From assembly GCA_944389925.1 (NCBI GenBank), contig CALXOD010000026.1:1-62938 (forward strand): DNA of 62,938 bases, in the 5' to 3' direction. Source of the DNA: an uncultured Victivallaceae bacterium. GTDB taxonomy: Bacteria; Verrucomicrobiota; Lentisphaeria; Victivallales; Victivallaceae. The notes under the pieces are model-generated. The model saw nothing but the letters and a program-made list of their open reading frames with translations. It was not told the DNA's origin and ran no database searches. Positions 37,972-45,872 of the stretch are shown here, in pieces. A program made the position numbers and the translations under genes. Position 1 is the first letter of the stretch. The number at the start of each line of letters is the position of its first letter.

Positions 37972-39044
37972 GTCAGTGTCTCCAGAATGCGTACGATTTC
38001 CTCATCCGCAAGCGGAATCGGATTACATTTCATACTGCTCGAACGGCAGTGCCGCAGTACAAACGGATAATGAGATGCGTTCAGACCGAACGCCCGGAAG
38101 GTTGCCGGAAGATCCAGATCTTGACGCAGCTTTTCCACCCGGGCGATGAATGTCTCCGGATGCTCGCCGCCAGGCAGAAGTCCGAGACAGTCGCGATTAT
38201 GGCGCAGGATTTCCGGAAGCAGAATGGCACAGCAAACACCATGAGGCACGTGCAGCAGACTGCCCAGCGGGTGAGCCAGTCCGTGAACTGCGCCCAAACC
38301 GGATTGGGCAAAGGCCATGCCGGTCATCATGGAGCCTTCCGCCGCTGCCGCCCGGGCCGGATGTTCATCGCGCATGGCGCCGGGGAGGGCGGCAAGCAGC
38401 AGCTGCAGTGCCTCTCCGGCCAGAGCGCGGGTGCAGGCGGTGGCCCGATTGGAAAGCACAGATTCCACCGCCTGGGGCAGGGCGTCGAATCCGGAGGCAG
38501 CGGTGAGTGCCGGCGGACATCCCCAGGTGAGACATGGATCCGAAACGGCCACGTCAGCCATCATACCTGGATGGCGCAAAGATTGTTTGATGCCGGTTTC
38601 CGGATCGCGCAGAACAGCGTTGGCAGTCATTTCCGCTCCGGTGCCGGCTGTGGTCGGCAGGGCGGCGAAAAAGGCCCCTTTGCCGGGAATTGTCCGACGA
38701 TTGTAAAAATAATCGGCCGTCATTCCTTCCAGTGGCAGCAAGGCGGCAACGGTTTTTCCCTGACCCATGACGCTGCCGCCTCCGACGGCGACGACTGCTT
38801 GGGCGCCGATCCGTCGGCCCTCCTGCAGTACCCGGTCCGCATCCGTCAATGGCAGTTCCGGCTGAAAACCGGTGAGCAAAAGTCCCCGGCACTCTTCCTG
38901 CAGCAAGGTGCGCCGGGCCCATTCCGCGTGGCTGCGGGCACTGACGATCAGAAGCGGGCCCGCTGCGGGCAGGAGGGCCGGCAGACGTTCCGCACTGTTT
39001 TCGCCTGATAGAATCAGGCCGGGCAGACGAATTTCGCAGTTCAT
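37968..39044 (-). CDS. Iron-type alcohol dehydrogenase family protein
   Basis: 358 residues. The NAD-binding GGGSVMGQGKT (88-98) and the metal-site region are present: D187 in SGFDALPQAVES, H254/H258 in VHGLAHPLG and H268 in HVPHGVCC. The family motif DALxHAxE has its histidine replaced by Gln191. It overlaps rnc and the PfkB gene by 4 bp each. It probably reduces an aldehyde or oxidises an alcohol linked to the kinase's pathway. Confidence 0.82.
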   Translation of the reverse strand: MNCEIRLPGLILSGENSAERLPALLPAAGPLLIVSARSHAEWARRTLLQEECRGLLLTGFQPELPLTDADRVLQEGRRIGAQAVVAVGGGSVMGQGKTVAALLPLEGMTADYFYNRRTIPGKGAFFAALPTTAGTGAEMTANAVLRDPETGIKQSLRHPGMMADVAVSDPCLTWGCPPALTAASGFDALPQAVESVLSNRATACTRALAGEALQLLLAALPGAMRDEHPARAAAAEGSMMTGMAFAQSGLGAVHGLAHPLGSLLHVPHGVCCAILLPEILRHNRDCLGLLPGGEHPETFIARVEKLRQDLDLPATFRAFGLNASHYPFVLRHCRSSSMKCNPIPLADEEIVRILETLT

Positions 39045-39739
39045 TTGAGTTCATTCTCCCGGGTCAGATGATTCAGAAGCAACTGTGCCGCCCGGGTTTC
39101 CGCGGCGCGCCGTCCGGCGGCCCGGCCGATGGCGACGAATCCATGCAGGCGGACTTCCACTTCATAGGTGGGCTGGTGTTCGGGGCCGGACACATGGGTC
39201 ACGATGTACTGCGGTTGTTCTCCCCAGCGGCTCTGAGAAAATTCCTGCAGGGCCCCCTTGGGATTGATTTCCGTCAACAGGCGCCGGGGATCTGGAAATT
39301 CCGCTTCGATCAACGGCAGGAGAAAGGAACGGACCGCATCAAATCCCGCCCCCAGATAAAAGGCTCCCAGAACCGCTTCAAAGAGATCCGCCAGCGTAGA
39401 TTTCCGCTCGGCCCCTCCGCTTTCCTGTTCTCCCCGGCCAATGCGCAGGTAACGCCCCAGATTGATTCGGCGTGCCAGCACGGCCAATGCGGATTCCCGG
39501 ACCAGGGCGGAGCGCATTCGGGTCAGCTCTCCCTCCGCCGATTTCGGGTAGCGCCGAAAGAGGTGTTCGGTCAGCACGATCTCGAGAACCGCGTCTCCCA
39601 GAAATTCCAGACGCTGATTGTCATAATCCAGGTTATGCTCCACCGCGTAAGAGCGATGCGTCAGCGCTTCCAGCAGCAGCTGATCTGCCGCAAAAGGTAC
39701 GGGCAGAAGCGCTTTTAATTTTTCGATTTCATCCGGCAT
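39041..39739 (-). CDS. rnc: Ribonuclease III
   Basis: 232 residues from the ATG at 39739. It cuts double-stranded RNA for rRNA and mRNA processing. The signature NQRLEFLGDAVLEIV holds catalytic E45 and D49, and a second acidic pair is in ADLFEAVLGAF. A dsRNA-binding domain follows from about residue 155 (NPKGALQEFSQ). The start lies 11 bp inside the end of lplA. Confidence 0.95.
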   Translation of the reverse strand: MPDEIEKLKALLPVPFAADQLLLEALTHRSYAVEHNLDYDNQRLEFLGDAVLEIVLTEHLFRRYPKSAEGELTRMRSALVRESALAVLARRINLGRYLRIGRGEQESGGAERKSTLADLFEAVLGAFYLGAGFDAVRSFLLPLIEAEFPDPRRLLTEINPKGALQEFSQSRWGEQPQYIVTHVSGPEHQPTYEVEVRLHGFVAIGRAAGRRAAETRAAQLLLNHLTRENELK

Positions 39740-40436
39740 ATTTTTCTCGATTCCATGATGTTCCGGCATATTGTTCGGCAGCCAGCACGGCCGCTCGTTG
39801 GAGCCACTCCGAATCCGGGCTCCAGAGTTGCCAGGTGAAGTTGAACCGGCGTGACAGCGCGGCTGGCAGCAGTTGTTCAAGCAGTTCCCGATTGCCTTGA
39901 ACTGCACTTAACTGAATGCTTCCCTGATGCAGAAGTCCCTTCCGGGTTCTCCGCTGGGCGGCTCCGGCGTATTTCCCCCCATCCGGCGCAATGACATCAT
40001 AACGGCTGGGGGAAACGAAACAACGCATTGTACGACGATCGACATTTTCACTCTCGCATTCCTGCAGCCGGGCCGGTACGGTCAGAGCATCTTGCAACGC
40101 TTCATGAATGATCCGGTAGCTTTCCTGCCGGTTCAGCCGGGTGATCCGGTGTCCCGCGGGGAAAACGAGGGTGTAGGTCAGGTCGGCGTCGTGAAAGACG
40201 ACTCCGCCACCGGTGGGACGCCGGATTACTTCATAAGTGCCGGTCAGTTCTTCCGGAAAACGTTGAGCACGCCCGATTGTCACCGCAGGTCGATCCCAGC
40301 GATAGAGACGCAGCAGCGGCAGTGCCCGTTCCGGAAGGGTTTCCAGAAGCAGGTCGTCAATGGCCATGTTGCAAGCCGGAGTGCGGGCGGTGTCGCGCCA
40401 CAGCAGCCAGATTTCGGAAGGGGAGGGCGGAGTCAT
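39729..40436 (-). CDS. lplA: Lipoate-protein ligase A-family protein
   Basis: 235 residues. It has the biotin/lipoate ligase fold: RRPTGGGVVFHD at 72-83 and a conserved lysine in the GGKYAGAAQ loop. It attaches lipoate (or octanoate) to E2 or GcvH lysines. It lacks the C-terminal accessory domain of E. coli LplA, so it may need a partner or be an octanoyltransferase (LipM-like). It may relate to the gcvT in the window. It overlaps its neighbours on both sides. Confidence 0.82.
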   Translation of the reverse strand: MTPPSPSEIWLLWRDTARTPACNMAIDDLLLETLPERALPLLRLYRWDRPAVTIGRAQRFPEELTGTYEVIRRPTGGGVVFHDADLTYTLVFPAGHRITRLNRQESYRIIHEALQDALTVPARLQECESENVDRRTMRCFVSPSRYDVIAPDGGKYAGAAQRRTRKGLLHQGSIQLSAVQGNRELLEQLLPAALSRRFNFTWQLWSPDSEWLQRAAVLAAEQYAGTSWNREKYAG

Positions 40437-41290
40437 CGGGCGCGGATCCGGTTGGTCAGGTATTCGGTCCGCTGCCGCAGCAATGCGGCATCGAGCCGGA
40501 TCCCGGTTTTGTTTTCATAGGGTTCGACGAAACTGCGGGCAAGCGCCGGGTAGTCCGGCTCCGGGAGATTGCCCGCCCGGCGGTAGCGCAGATAAGATGA
40601 AAGAATCCGGGCCGCTTCCCGGCAGCGCCGTCCCGGTGGTACGCCGTGGCGGTGGAAACAACAGCCATCCAGATCAATCAGCCCCGGAACGAAAGAGGGA
40701 GTTCCATGGCCTCCGTTCAGAAGATATAGATTACGCAGACTCAGGTCACCATGTTCCATGCCGCTGTCATGCATGGTTGCGACGAGTTCTGCCAGTGCCT
40801 GCAGGAGCGGCTGTGTGGGAAACTCCGGATGATCTTCGACCAGTCGTGAAATGAGTCTGGCATCAGCGGGCAGCGGGGCGGTGATCAAAGTTTCCCGGAT
40901 GGTCAGCAGATGGTCCCGGCAGCGTTCCGCGAAAAACACTTCCGGCGTTGGAATCCCGATCCGCTGCAAATGCAACGCCCCGGCCAGACAGCGGAAGGGC
41001 CGCGGCAACTGAAAATACCGCTTCAAGCCATGCAGTACGCCGCGCGGCCGGTAATATTTAATGAACAGTTCATCGTGCAAACCGGCCTGAACCGATCGGG
41101 AGTTTTTCAATAGATGTTCCGGAGCGGATTCCCGTATGCAGGCCAGAGTTCGACGGAACCGCTCTCTTTCCTCCTGACAGGAGGTCAGAATGAAAAAAGA
41201 GCCGTGTGGTTCCGTTACGAAAAGATACCCATTGCCGCCGGAGCGGCAATGGTTCGGACTCCTTTTCAGGTATGTCGAAAAGGAAGCCAT
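40433..41290 (-). CDS. Kdo/WaaP-type lipopolysaccharide core kinase-like protein
   Basis: 285 residues with the compact eukaryotic-like kinase fold of the lipopolysaccharide kinase family. The catalytic loop HGDLSLRN (180-187) and the metal loop LIDLDG (D206) are clear. It probably phosphorylates a Kdo or heptose of the LPS core on the cytoplasmic side, which supports an outer membrane. It overlaps lplA by 4 bp and lies 11 bp after leuB. Confidence 0.75.
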   Translation of the reverse strand: MASFSTYLKRSPNHCRSGGNGYLFVTEPHGSFFILTSCQEERERFRRTLACIRESAPEHLLKNSRSVQAGLHDELFIKYYRPRGVLHGLKRYFQLPRPFRCLAGALHLQRIGIPTPEVFFAERCRDHLLTIRETLITAPLPADARLISRLVEDHPEFPTQPLLQALAELVATMHDSGMEHGDLSLRNLYLLNGGHGTPSFVPGLIDLDGCCFHRHGVPPGRRCREAARILSSYLRYRRAGNLPEPDYPALARSFVEPYENKTGIRLDAALLRQRTEYLTNRIRAR

Positions 41291-41301
41291 CTGAAGGTAT
41301 C

Positions 41302-42414
41302 TCAGAGGTTTTCGACAACGAGATCGCCGACTTCGGAAGTGGAGTATCCCATCTTGCCGGCGGCCACGGATTTGAGCTTGTTGCCGGTGACGTAGGCAAT
41401 GCTGCGCTCAATGGCGGCTGCCGCTTCTTTTTCGCCGAGGAAATCCAGCATCATGGCACCGGCGCCGATGGCGGCGAGCGGATTGATGACGCCGAGTCCG
41501 GTGTATTTCGGGGCGGATCCGCCGATCGGTTCGAACATGCTGACGCCTTCCGGGTTGATATTGCCGCCGGCGGCGGTTCCCATGCCGCCCTGCGTCATGG
41601 CGGCAAGGTCGGTGATGATGTCGCCGAACATGTTGCTGGTGACCAGCACGTCAAACCATTCCGGATTTTTGATCATCCACATGCAGGTTGCGTCCACATG
41701 GCAGTAGGCGGTTTTGACATCGGGATAATCGGCGGCGACTTCGTGGAATACCCGTTCCCACAGTCCGAAGACATAGGTGAGCACGTTGGTTTTGCCGCAG
41801 AGCGTCACCTGGGCGATCTTGCCGGCGGCGATATCTTCGGGGGAGAGGCCGCGCCAGGGATTATCCTTGCTGTGACGCCGACGGGCTTCTTCGAATGCAA
41901 AACGGATGCAGCGTTCCACCTGAAAATAGCTGTAGACCATTTCCTGTACCGCCACTTCCTGTTTCGTTCCCTGCTGTGAGGTGCCGCCGATACCGCAATA
42001 GACGTCGCCGACGTTTTCTCGGACGACGACATAATCAATATCCTCCGGTCCCTTGTTGGCCAGCGGGGTTTCCACACCGGGATAAAGTTTGACCGGCCGC
42101 AGGTTGATGTACTGGTCCAGATCGAAGCGCAGTTTCAGAAGAATGCCTTTTTCCAGCACGCCCGGTTTGACTTTCGGGTGGCCGATCGCCCCGAGGAAGA
42201 CGGCGTCATATTTTTTGAGGGTTTCCGCCGCATCTTCCGGCAGAACGCTGCCGGTGGCCAGGTAACGTTCGCCGCCCCAGTCAAAGGTGTCGGATTCCAG
42301 CTGGAAGCCGAATTTCTTCGCTGCAGCGTTCAGTACTTTCATGCCTTCCGCCACGACTTCCGGGCCGGTACCGTCTCCGGGAAGTACGGCGATCTTGTAG
42401 GTTTTGTCCGCCAT
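41302..42414 (-). CDS. leuB: 3-isopropylmalate dehydrogenase
   Basis: 370 residues. It oxidatively decarboxylates 3-isopropylmalate with NAD in leucine synthesis. The N-terminus KIAVLPGDGTGPEVVAEG, FLGAIGHPKVKPGV, the metal and NAD region NMFGDIITDLAAM and GSAPKYTGLGVINP are typical. Tartrate or isocitrate-type decarboxylating dehydrogenases are the alternatives. It is 81 bp downstream of thiE; the gap could hold a promoter. Confidence 0.9.
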   Translation of the reverse strand: MADKTYKIAVLPGDGTGPEVVAEGMKVLNAAAKKFGFQLESDTFDWGGERYLATGSVLPEDAAETLKKYDAVFLGAIGHPKVKPGVLEKGILLKLRFDLDQYINLRPVKLYPGVETPLANKGPEDIDYVVVRENVGDVYCGIGGTSQQGTKQEVAVQEMVYSYFQVERCIRFAFEEARRRHSKDNPWRGLSPEDIAAGKIAQVTLCGKTNVLTYVFGLWERVFHEVAADYPDVKTAYCHVDATCMWMIKNPEWFDVLVTSNMFGDIITDLAAMTQGGMGTAAGGNINPEGVSMFEPIGGSAPKYTGLGVINPLAAIGAGAMMLDFLGEKEAAAAIERSIAYVTGNKLKSVAAGKMGYSTSEVGDLVVENL

Positions 42415-42495
42415 TTTGTTCTCATCTCCTTATGGCTGTCATCATTGAAAGCCGATTGATTCCGAAAATCTTTTCATTCCGGCAATATACCGCCA

Positions 42496-43167
42496 TCATG
42501 GTTGCTTGTCAATCATCAAAGAGCGCAGCTCCCGTACTTTCTCCTCAATATCCGGTGCCGTGGTGATTTCCGTCACCATGGCGATCCGTTGTACTCCGGC
42601 CGCGCGCAGCTCCGCAATGTGGCGGGCCTTAATACCGCCCATCACCGTGAACGGGAGACCGGCACGTGGCGCGATTTCGAGGATGGCTTCCACGCCGAGA
42701 GCGCCGCAGGAGACCTGTTTGGTGCCGGTCGGATAAATCGGTCCGATATTGATGTAATCGGCTCCGGCGGGGCCGGCCGCGAGGGCTTCGTCCAGATTAT
42801 GGGTGGAGTTGCCGAGCAGCAGTTCCGGGGCGATCCGCCGGGCGGCGGCAAGCGGAAGGTCTTCCTGCCCGAGGTGGACGCCATCGGCTCCGGCGGCCAG
42901 AGCGACATCCACGTGGTCGTCAATCAGCAGCAGCACGCCGAACTGATTGGCCAACGGTCGACAGGCCACAGCCAGTTCATACAGGAACTGTTTGCCGCGA
43001 TTTTTCTCCCGGAGCTGTACCAGTCGGGCTCCGCCGTGGACTACGGCGGCAAAGACCTCTTCGACCGGGCGGCCCAGGGTAAATTCGGACGACAATACCG
43101 GATACAGATCGGCTTCGGCAAAGGCCGCGCGCCGTTCCTGACGGTTTTTGAAAACGGATGCGATCAT
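42496..43167 (-). CDS. thiE: Thiamine-phosphate synthase
   Basis: 223 residues from the ATG at 43167. It joins HMP-PP and thiazole phosphate to make thiamine phosphate. Pattern: VQLREKNRGKQF (the usual QLR-K), LLIDDHVDVALAAGADGVHLGQED and NIGPIYPTGTK. It lies 10 bp after the zinc-ribbon gene. No TPP riboswitch was seen. Confidence 0.9.
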   Translation of the reverse strand: MIASVFKNRQERRAAFAEADLYPVLSSEFTLGRPVEEVFAAVVHGGARLVQLREKNRGKQFLYELAVACRPLANQFGVLLLIDDHVDVALAAGADGVHLGQEDLPLAAARRIAPELLLGNSTHNLDEALAAGPAGADYINIGPIYPTGTKQVSCGALGVEAILEIAPRAGLPFTVMGGIKARHIAELRAAGVQRIAMVTEITTAPDIEEKVRELRSLMIDKQP

Positions 43168-43177
43168 GATTCTATTC

Positions 43178-43585
43178 CTATCTGGCAGCTTCGGCCGGCG
43201 TATCGTCCGCCTTTTTCGGTGTGAAATCGGGACAGTCGCCCATCGGATCGGCATCGCGGCCGTGCCGCTGGCAGCGGGAAAGAAAAGGATGGGCAATAAA
43301 CTCGGCGCAGTCCCGGCAGAAATGCGCCCGGGGACCGCGGTCATCCAGGCGGAGTTCCGGCGGCGGCGGGGTGGCGTTCAGCAATGCGGCCAGCTTGCCG
43401 ATGGAGGGGCGAGTTTGTGAATCCTCCATTTCAATGGCCTGGACGGGGCCGAGGGAGCGGGTGCAGAACATGCAGAAATATTCCTGTCCGGCGCTTTTCC
43501 ACCCATCGTCGTTTCTGACAGCGCGGGTTTTTACGATGATATGTTCTCCGCAGTGCGGGCAGAGGATCCGGTCTCCGGTGTGCAT
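43178..43585 (-). CDS. Zinc-ribbon protein, hypothetical
   Basis: 135 residues from the ATG at 43585 (GGAG site). Several Cys pairs are visible: LCPHCGEH, FCMFC and HFCRDC with a later Cys, suggesting two small zinc sites. The C-terminus is short and charged. No family function was recognised. It leads the minus-strand train of at least ten genes ending near 34154. Confidence 0.55.
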   Translation of the reverse strand: MHTGDRILCPHCGEHIIVKTRAVRNDDGWKSAGQEYFCMFCTRSLGPVQAIEMEDSQTRPSIGKLAALLNATPPPPELRLDDRGPRAHFCRDCAEFIAHPFLSRCQRHGRDADPMGDCPDFTPKKADDTPAEAAR

Positions 43586-43971
43586 GATGGCTTTCTCCAT
43601 TGGGTTGGCATTATTAATGTACCAGTTGCATGGGAGCTTTGCAAATGCCGAAGGGGATATAATGGGGGACGGATGAGAAGAACTGACACGGATTCGGGAC
43701 TTTTTGGCACGGGAGAGCGCCAAACCGTCTCACTTCTTCTGCGGGACTGGGAGGGGGAGGAGGCTGGCATGGTTTTTGCTCCTTGAGAAAGTGCGATCGG
43801 AAGAAAGGAGCTGAACGCAGGGAGCGGCTTCAACAAACTGTCAAAATCAGATTCCGGTGAGGAACGAACCTGTACCGCAGGGCACCGAGGCCCGTGACCG
43901 ATACGAAGCGAATGCAAGGTTCAGTCATCAGGTACGGTAAGTAATTTGCCGGGACAACAAGAGGAGGAAAT
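43586..43971. other. Intergenic region between divergent zinc-ribbon and hsp20 genes
   Basis: This 386-bp gap must hold promoters in both directions. I see no open frame with a good start and no clear sigma-32 or CIRCE heat-shock site. A GAACCT at about 43868 and an AGGTTC at about 43917 could pair to fold a structured hsp20 leader. Confidence 0.4.
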
Positions 43972-44433
43972 ATGATGAGAAACAACAGTCGTTATGGTCT
44001 CGTTCCGCAATCCTGGTGGGGGAGCGTGGGAATTGATCTTCCCCGTGATCTGATGAATCTGCTGGATTTTTTCGGGGACAATACCCGGGAACTGCGTCAG
44101 GTGACTCTGCCGCGAATGACGATTGATGAGGAAAAAGATGCTTATGTCGTCAAGGTGCTGATGCCTGGCTTTGATCCGGGAAAGATTGACGCCGAAGTAG
44201 TCGGAGATTTTCTGACCGTTCGCGGGGAAAGACCCGGAACTGTGCTGGAAGACGGTGAACGCTTTATCCACCGTGAACGTTCTTCGGATCACATTGAGGA
44301 AACGATCAAGTTGCCCGGTCGGGTGACTCCTGATCAGGTAGCCGCCAAATATGTCAATGGCGTCTTGACCGTAACGTTGCCGCGTGAAGAGGAACACAAA
44401 CCGCAGGCGATCAAAGTTCAGGTGGGTAAATAA
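43972..44433 (+). CDS. Hsp20/alpha-crystallin small heat-shock protein
   Basis: 153 residues. The alpha-crystallin domain spans about 45-145 (LPRMTIDEEKDAYVVKVLMPG to the VNGVLTVTLP beta-strand motif), ending with a short IxI-type motif (AIKVQV). It binds unfolding proteins without ATP. It has a very strong GAGGAGG ribosome site. It is followed by a second Hsp20 gene and, further on, by clpB, making a protein-quality-control block. Confidence 0.92.
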   Translation: MMRNNSRYGLVPQSWWGSVGIDLPRDLMNLLDFFGDNTRELRQVTLPRMTIDEEKDAYVVKVLMPGFDPGKIDAEVVGDFLTVRGERPGTVLEDGERFIHRERSSDHIEETIKLPGRVTPDQVAAKYVNGVLTVTLPREEEHKPQAIKVQVGK

Positions 44434-44459
44434 TTAGGATCGGGAGAGAGGAGGATATT

Positions 44460-44819
44460 ATGGATATGGAAAAAAATGATGAAAAGAATGTGACCCAGGC
44501 CGTCCCGGTGGAACCGGTAACGCATACCCCTGCGTGCGATGTGATTGAGCAGGCCAACGGCGTCCGGGTTTTGCTGGATATGCCGGGGGTGGATCCCGAT
44601 CAGGTGGACATTGACGTGAATAACCGGATTCTAAAGGTTACAGCATGCAGTCCGTTCATCTGGCGTGGGCGTCCGGTCCGTTACTGCCGGTCGTTTCAGT
44701 TGTCCGACGACATCGACAGTTGCCGAATCTCCGCCAGCTTCAAGCATGGGGTGCTGGATCTGTCCATGCCCAAGACTGAATCGGCAAAAGTTCATAAGGT
44801 GAAGGTTGAGACAGCTTGA
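44460..44819 (+). CDS. Second Hsp20-type small heat-shock protein (short)
   Basis: 119 residues. The domain is recognised by DVIEQANGVRVLLDMPGVDPDQVDI and FKHGVLDLSMPK, but the N-terminal arm is very short and the loop after NRILKV is reduced. It has its own ribosome site (GAGAGGAGG) 26 bp after the first hsp20. The two probably form mixed oligomers. It converges on the membrane phosphoesterase gene with a 1-bp gap. Confidence 0.85.
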   Translation: MDMEKNDEKNVTQAVPVEPVTHTPACDVIEQANGVRVLLDMPGVDPDQVDIDVNNRILKVTACSPFIWRGRPVRYCRSFQLSDDIDSCRISASFKHGVLDLSMPKTESAKVHKVKVETA

Positions 44820-44820
44820 T

Positions 44821-45789
44821 TCACCGGTTGTGAAGAGGAGTTTTCTTTGAGCCGCGCCTCTCCGTCTCCGGACGGGGGAGCGCGGCTCCCTTTTCTTCAG
44901 ACATCGGGCGCAGTGTAAGAAACAGAACTTCCGGCGGACAATTCCAGCGAAGCGGCAGCAAACTGGTGCCGAGACCGCTGGTGACGACGAGCTGCTGTCC
45001 ATTTTTATAGAAAAGTCCCCGGTCAAAAAACTCTTCCGCCCGGCGCGGCAGATAATTGACTCCGATCAGGGGCAGGCGGATTTGGCCGCCATGGGTGTGG
45101 CCGCTGATCGTCAGATCCGCCGCATTGTCCGGCATGACAAACAATTCCGGATTGTGCGCCAGCAGCAGAATGGGAAGGCTCCGATCCAATCCGGCAAATG
45201 CCCGCGACAGGCAGTTTGGATCGGTATGAAAGTCATTGATGCCGGCCAGTTGCAAGGGATGACCGCGCAGAAGAACAGTGGTGTTTTCATATTCCAGCAG
45301 GCGGATTCCGGAATTTTGAATGGCTTCACGTAATCCCTTGTTCATGACAGGTGTGTCATGGTTTCCGGTGACGGCGAATGTCCGTCCCGGAACCAGATGA
45401 AAACGCTGCAGTTCCCGGGTGATCTCCGACATGGAGAGGTTACCGAACAGGGGATAGCGGTTGTAATAATCTCCTGCCAGCAAAATCAGATCCGGCTGTT
45501 CCCGTTCAATCAGCGCGGCTGCGCGGGGTAACAGGTTGTTTCGGAGCAGGGCAGGGCGCAGATGCAAATCGGAGAGCACGGCGATTTTGATTCCGTCCTG
45601 TTCCTCCGGCAACCCGGGCAGATGGATTTCTCGATAAACGGCGACCAGTTCCGCGGGTTCAGCCAGCATCGTTCGGATCCAGTGCCACCCGGACCCTATT
45701 AATAACACACCCGCAGCCACCGGAAGCCAGATACGACGCAACAACCGGCGGGTAGCAGAGAAAAATAGATTTTTTTTTATAAATTTCAT
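44821..45789 (-). CDS. Membrane-anchored metallophosphoesterase (YkuE-like)
   Basis: 322 residues from the ATG at 45789. One N-terminal transmembrane helix (about 22-40) is followed by a calcineurin-like domain. Metal motifs are VLSDLHLRP, LAGDYYN, TGNHDTP and ISGHTHGGQ. These proteins act outside the inner membrane, some on UDP-sugar or phospholipid intermediates. It is divergent from clpB by 83 bp. Confidence 0.82.
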   Translation of the reverse strand: MKFIKKNLFFSATRRLLRRIWLPVAAGVLLIGSGWHWIRTMLAEPAELVAVYREIHLPGLPEEQDGIKIAVLSDLHLRPALLRNNLLPRAAALIEREQPDLILLAGDYYNRYPLFGNLSMSEITRELQRFHLVPGRTFAVTGNHDTPVMNKGLREAIQNSGIRLLEYENTTVLLRGHPLQLAGINDFHTDPNCLSRAFAGLDRSLPILLLAHNPELFVMPDNAADLTISGHTHGGQIRLPLIGVNYLPRRAEEFFDRGLFYKNGQQLVVTSGLGTSLLPLRWNCPPEVLFLTLRPMSEEKGAALPRPETERRGSKKTPLHNR

Positions 45790-45806
45790 GGAAATAAGAT
45801 AGCATT

Positions 45807-45823
45807 TTGGCACATCTTTTGCT
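45807..45823 (+). promoter_or_regulatory. Sigma-54-type (-24/-12) promoter of clpB
   Basis: TTGGCAC at 45807-45813 and TTGCT at 45819-45823. The critical GG (45809-45810) and GC (45821-45822) dinucleotides are exactly 10 bp apart, as sigma-54 requires. The transcript would start about 39 nt before the clpB ATG. An enhancer-binding protein site was not identified. Confidence 0.6.
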
Positions 45824-45872
45824 ATTTTTTTTTACGAAATACAAATACTTCGATTGAAGGGAGGAACATTTT

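Noticed and set aside
43704-43722. TTGGCACG upstream of hsp20 as a sigma-54 promoter
   Set aside because: The -24 half is good, but the -12 GC is at the wrong spacing (9 bp), there is no TTGC, and it is about 260 bp from the gene.
43936-43949. GG-N10-GC pair just before hsp20
   Set aside because: Only the dinucleotides match; the flanks do not, and the leader would be too short for the ribosome site.
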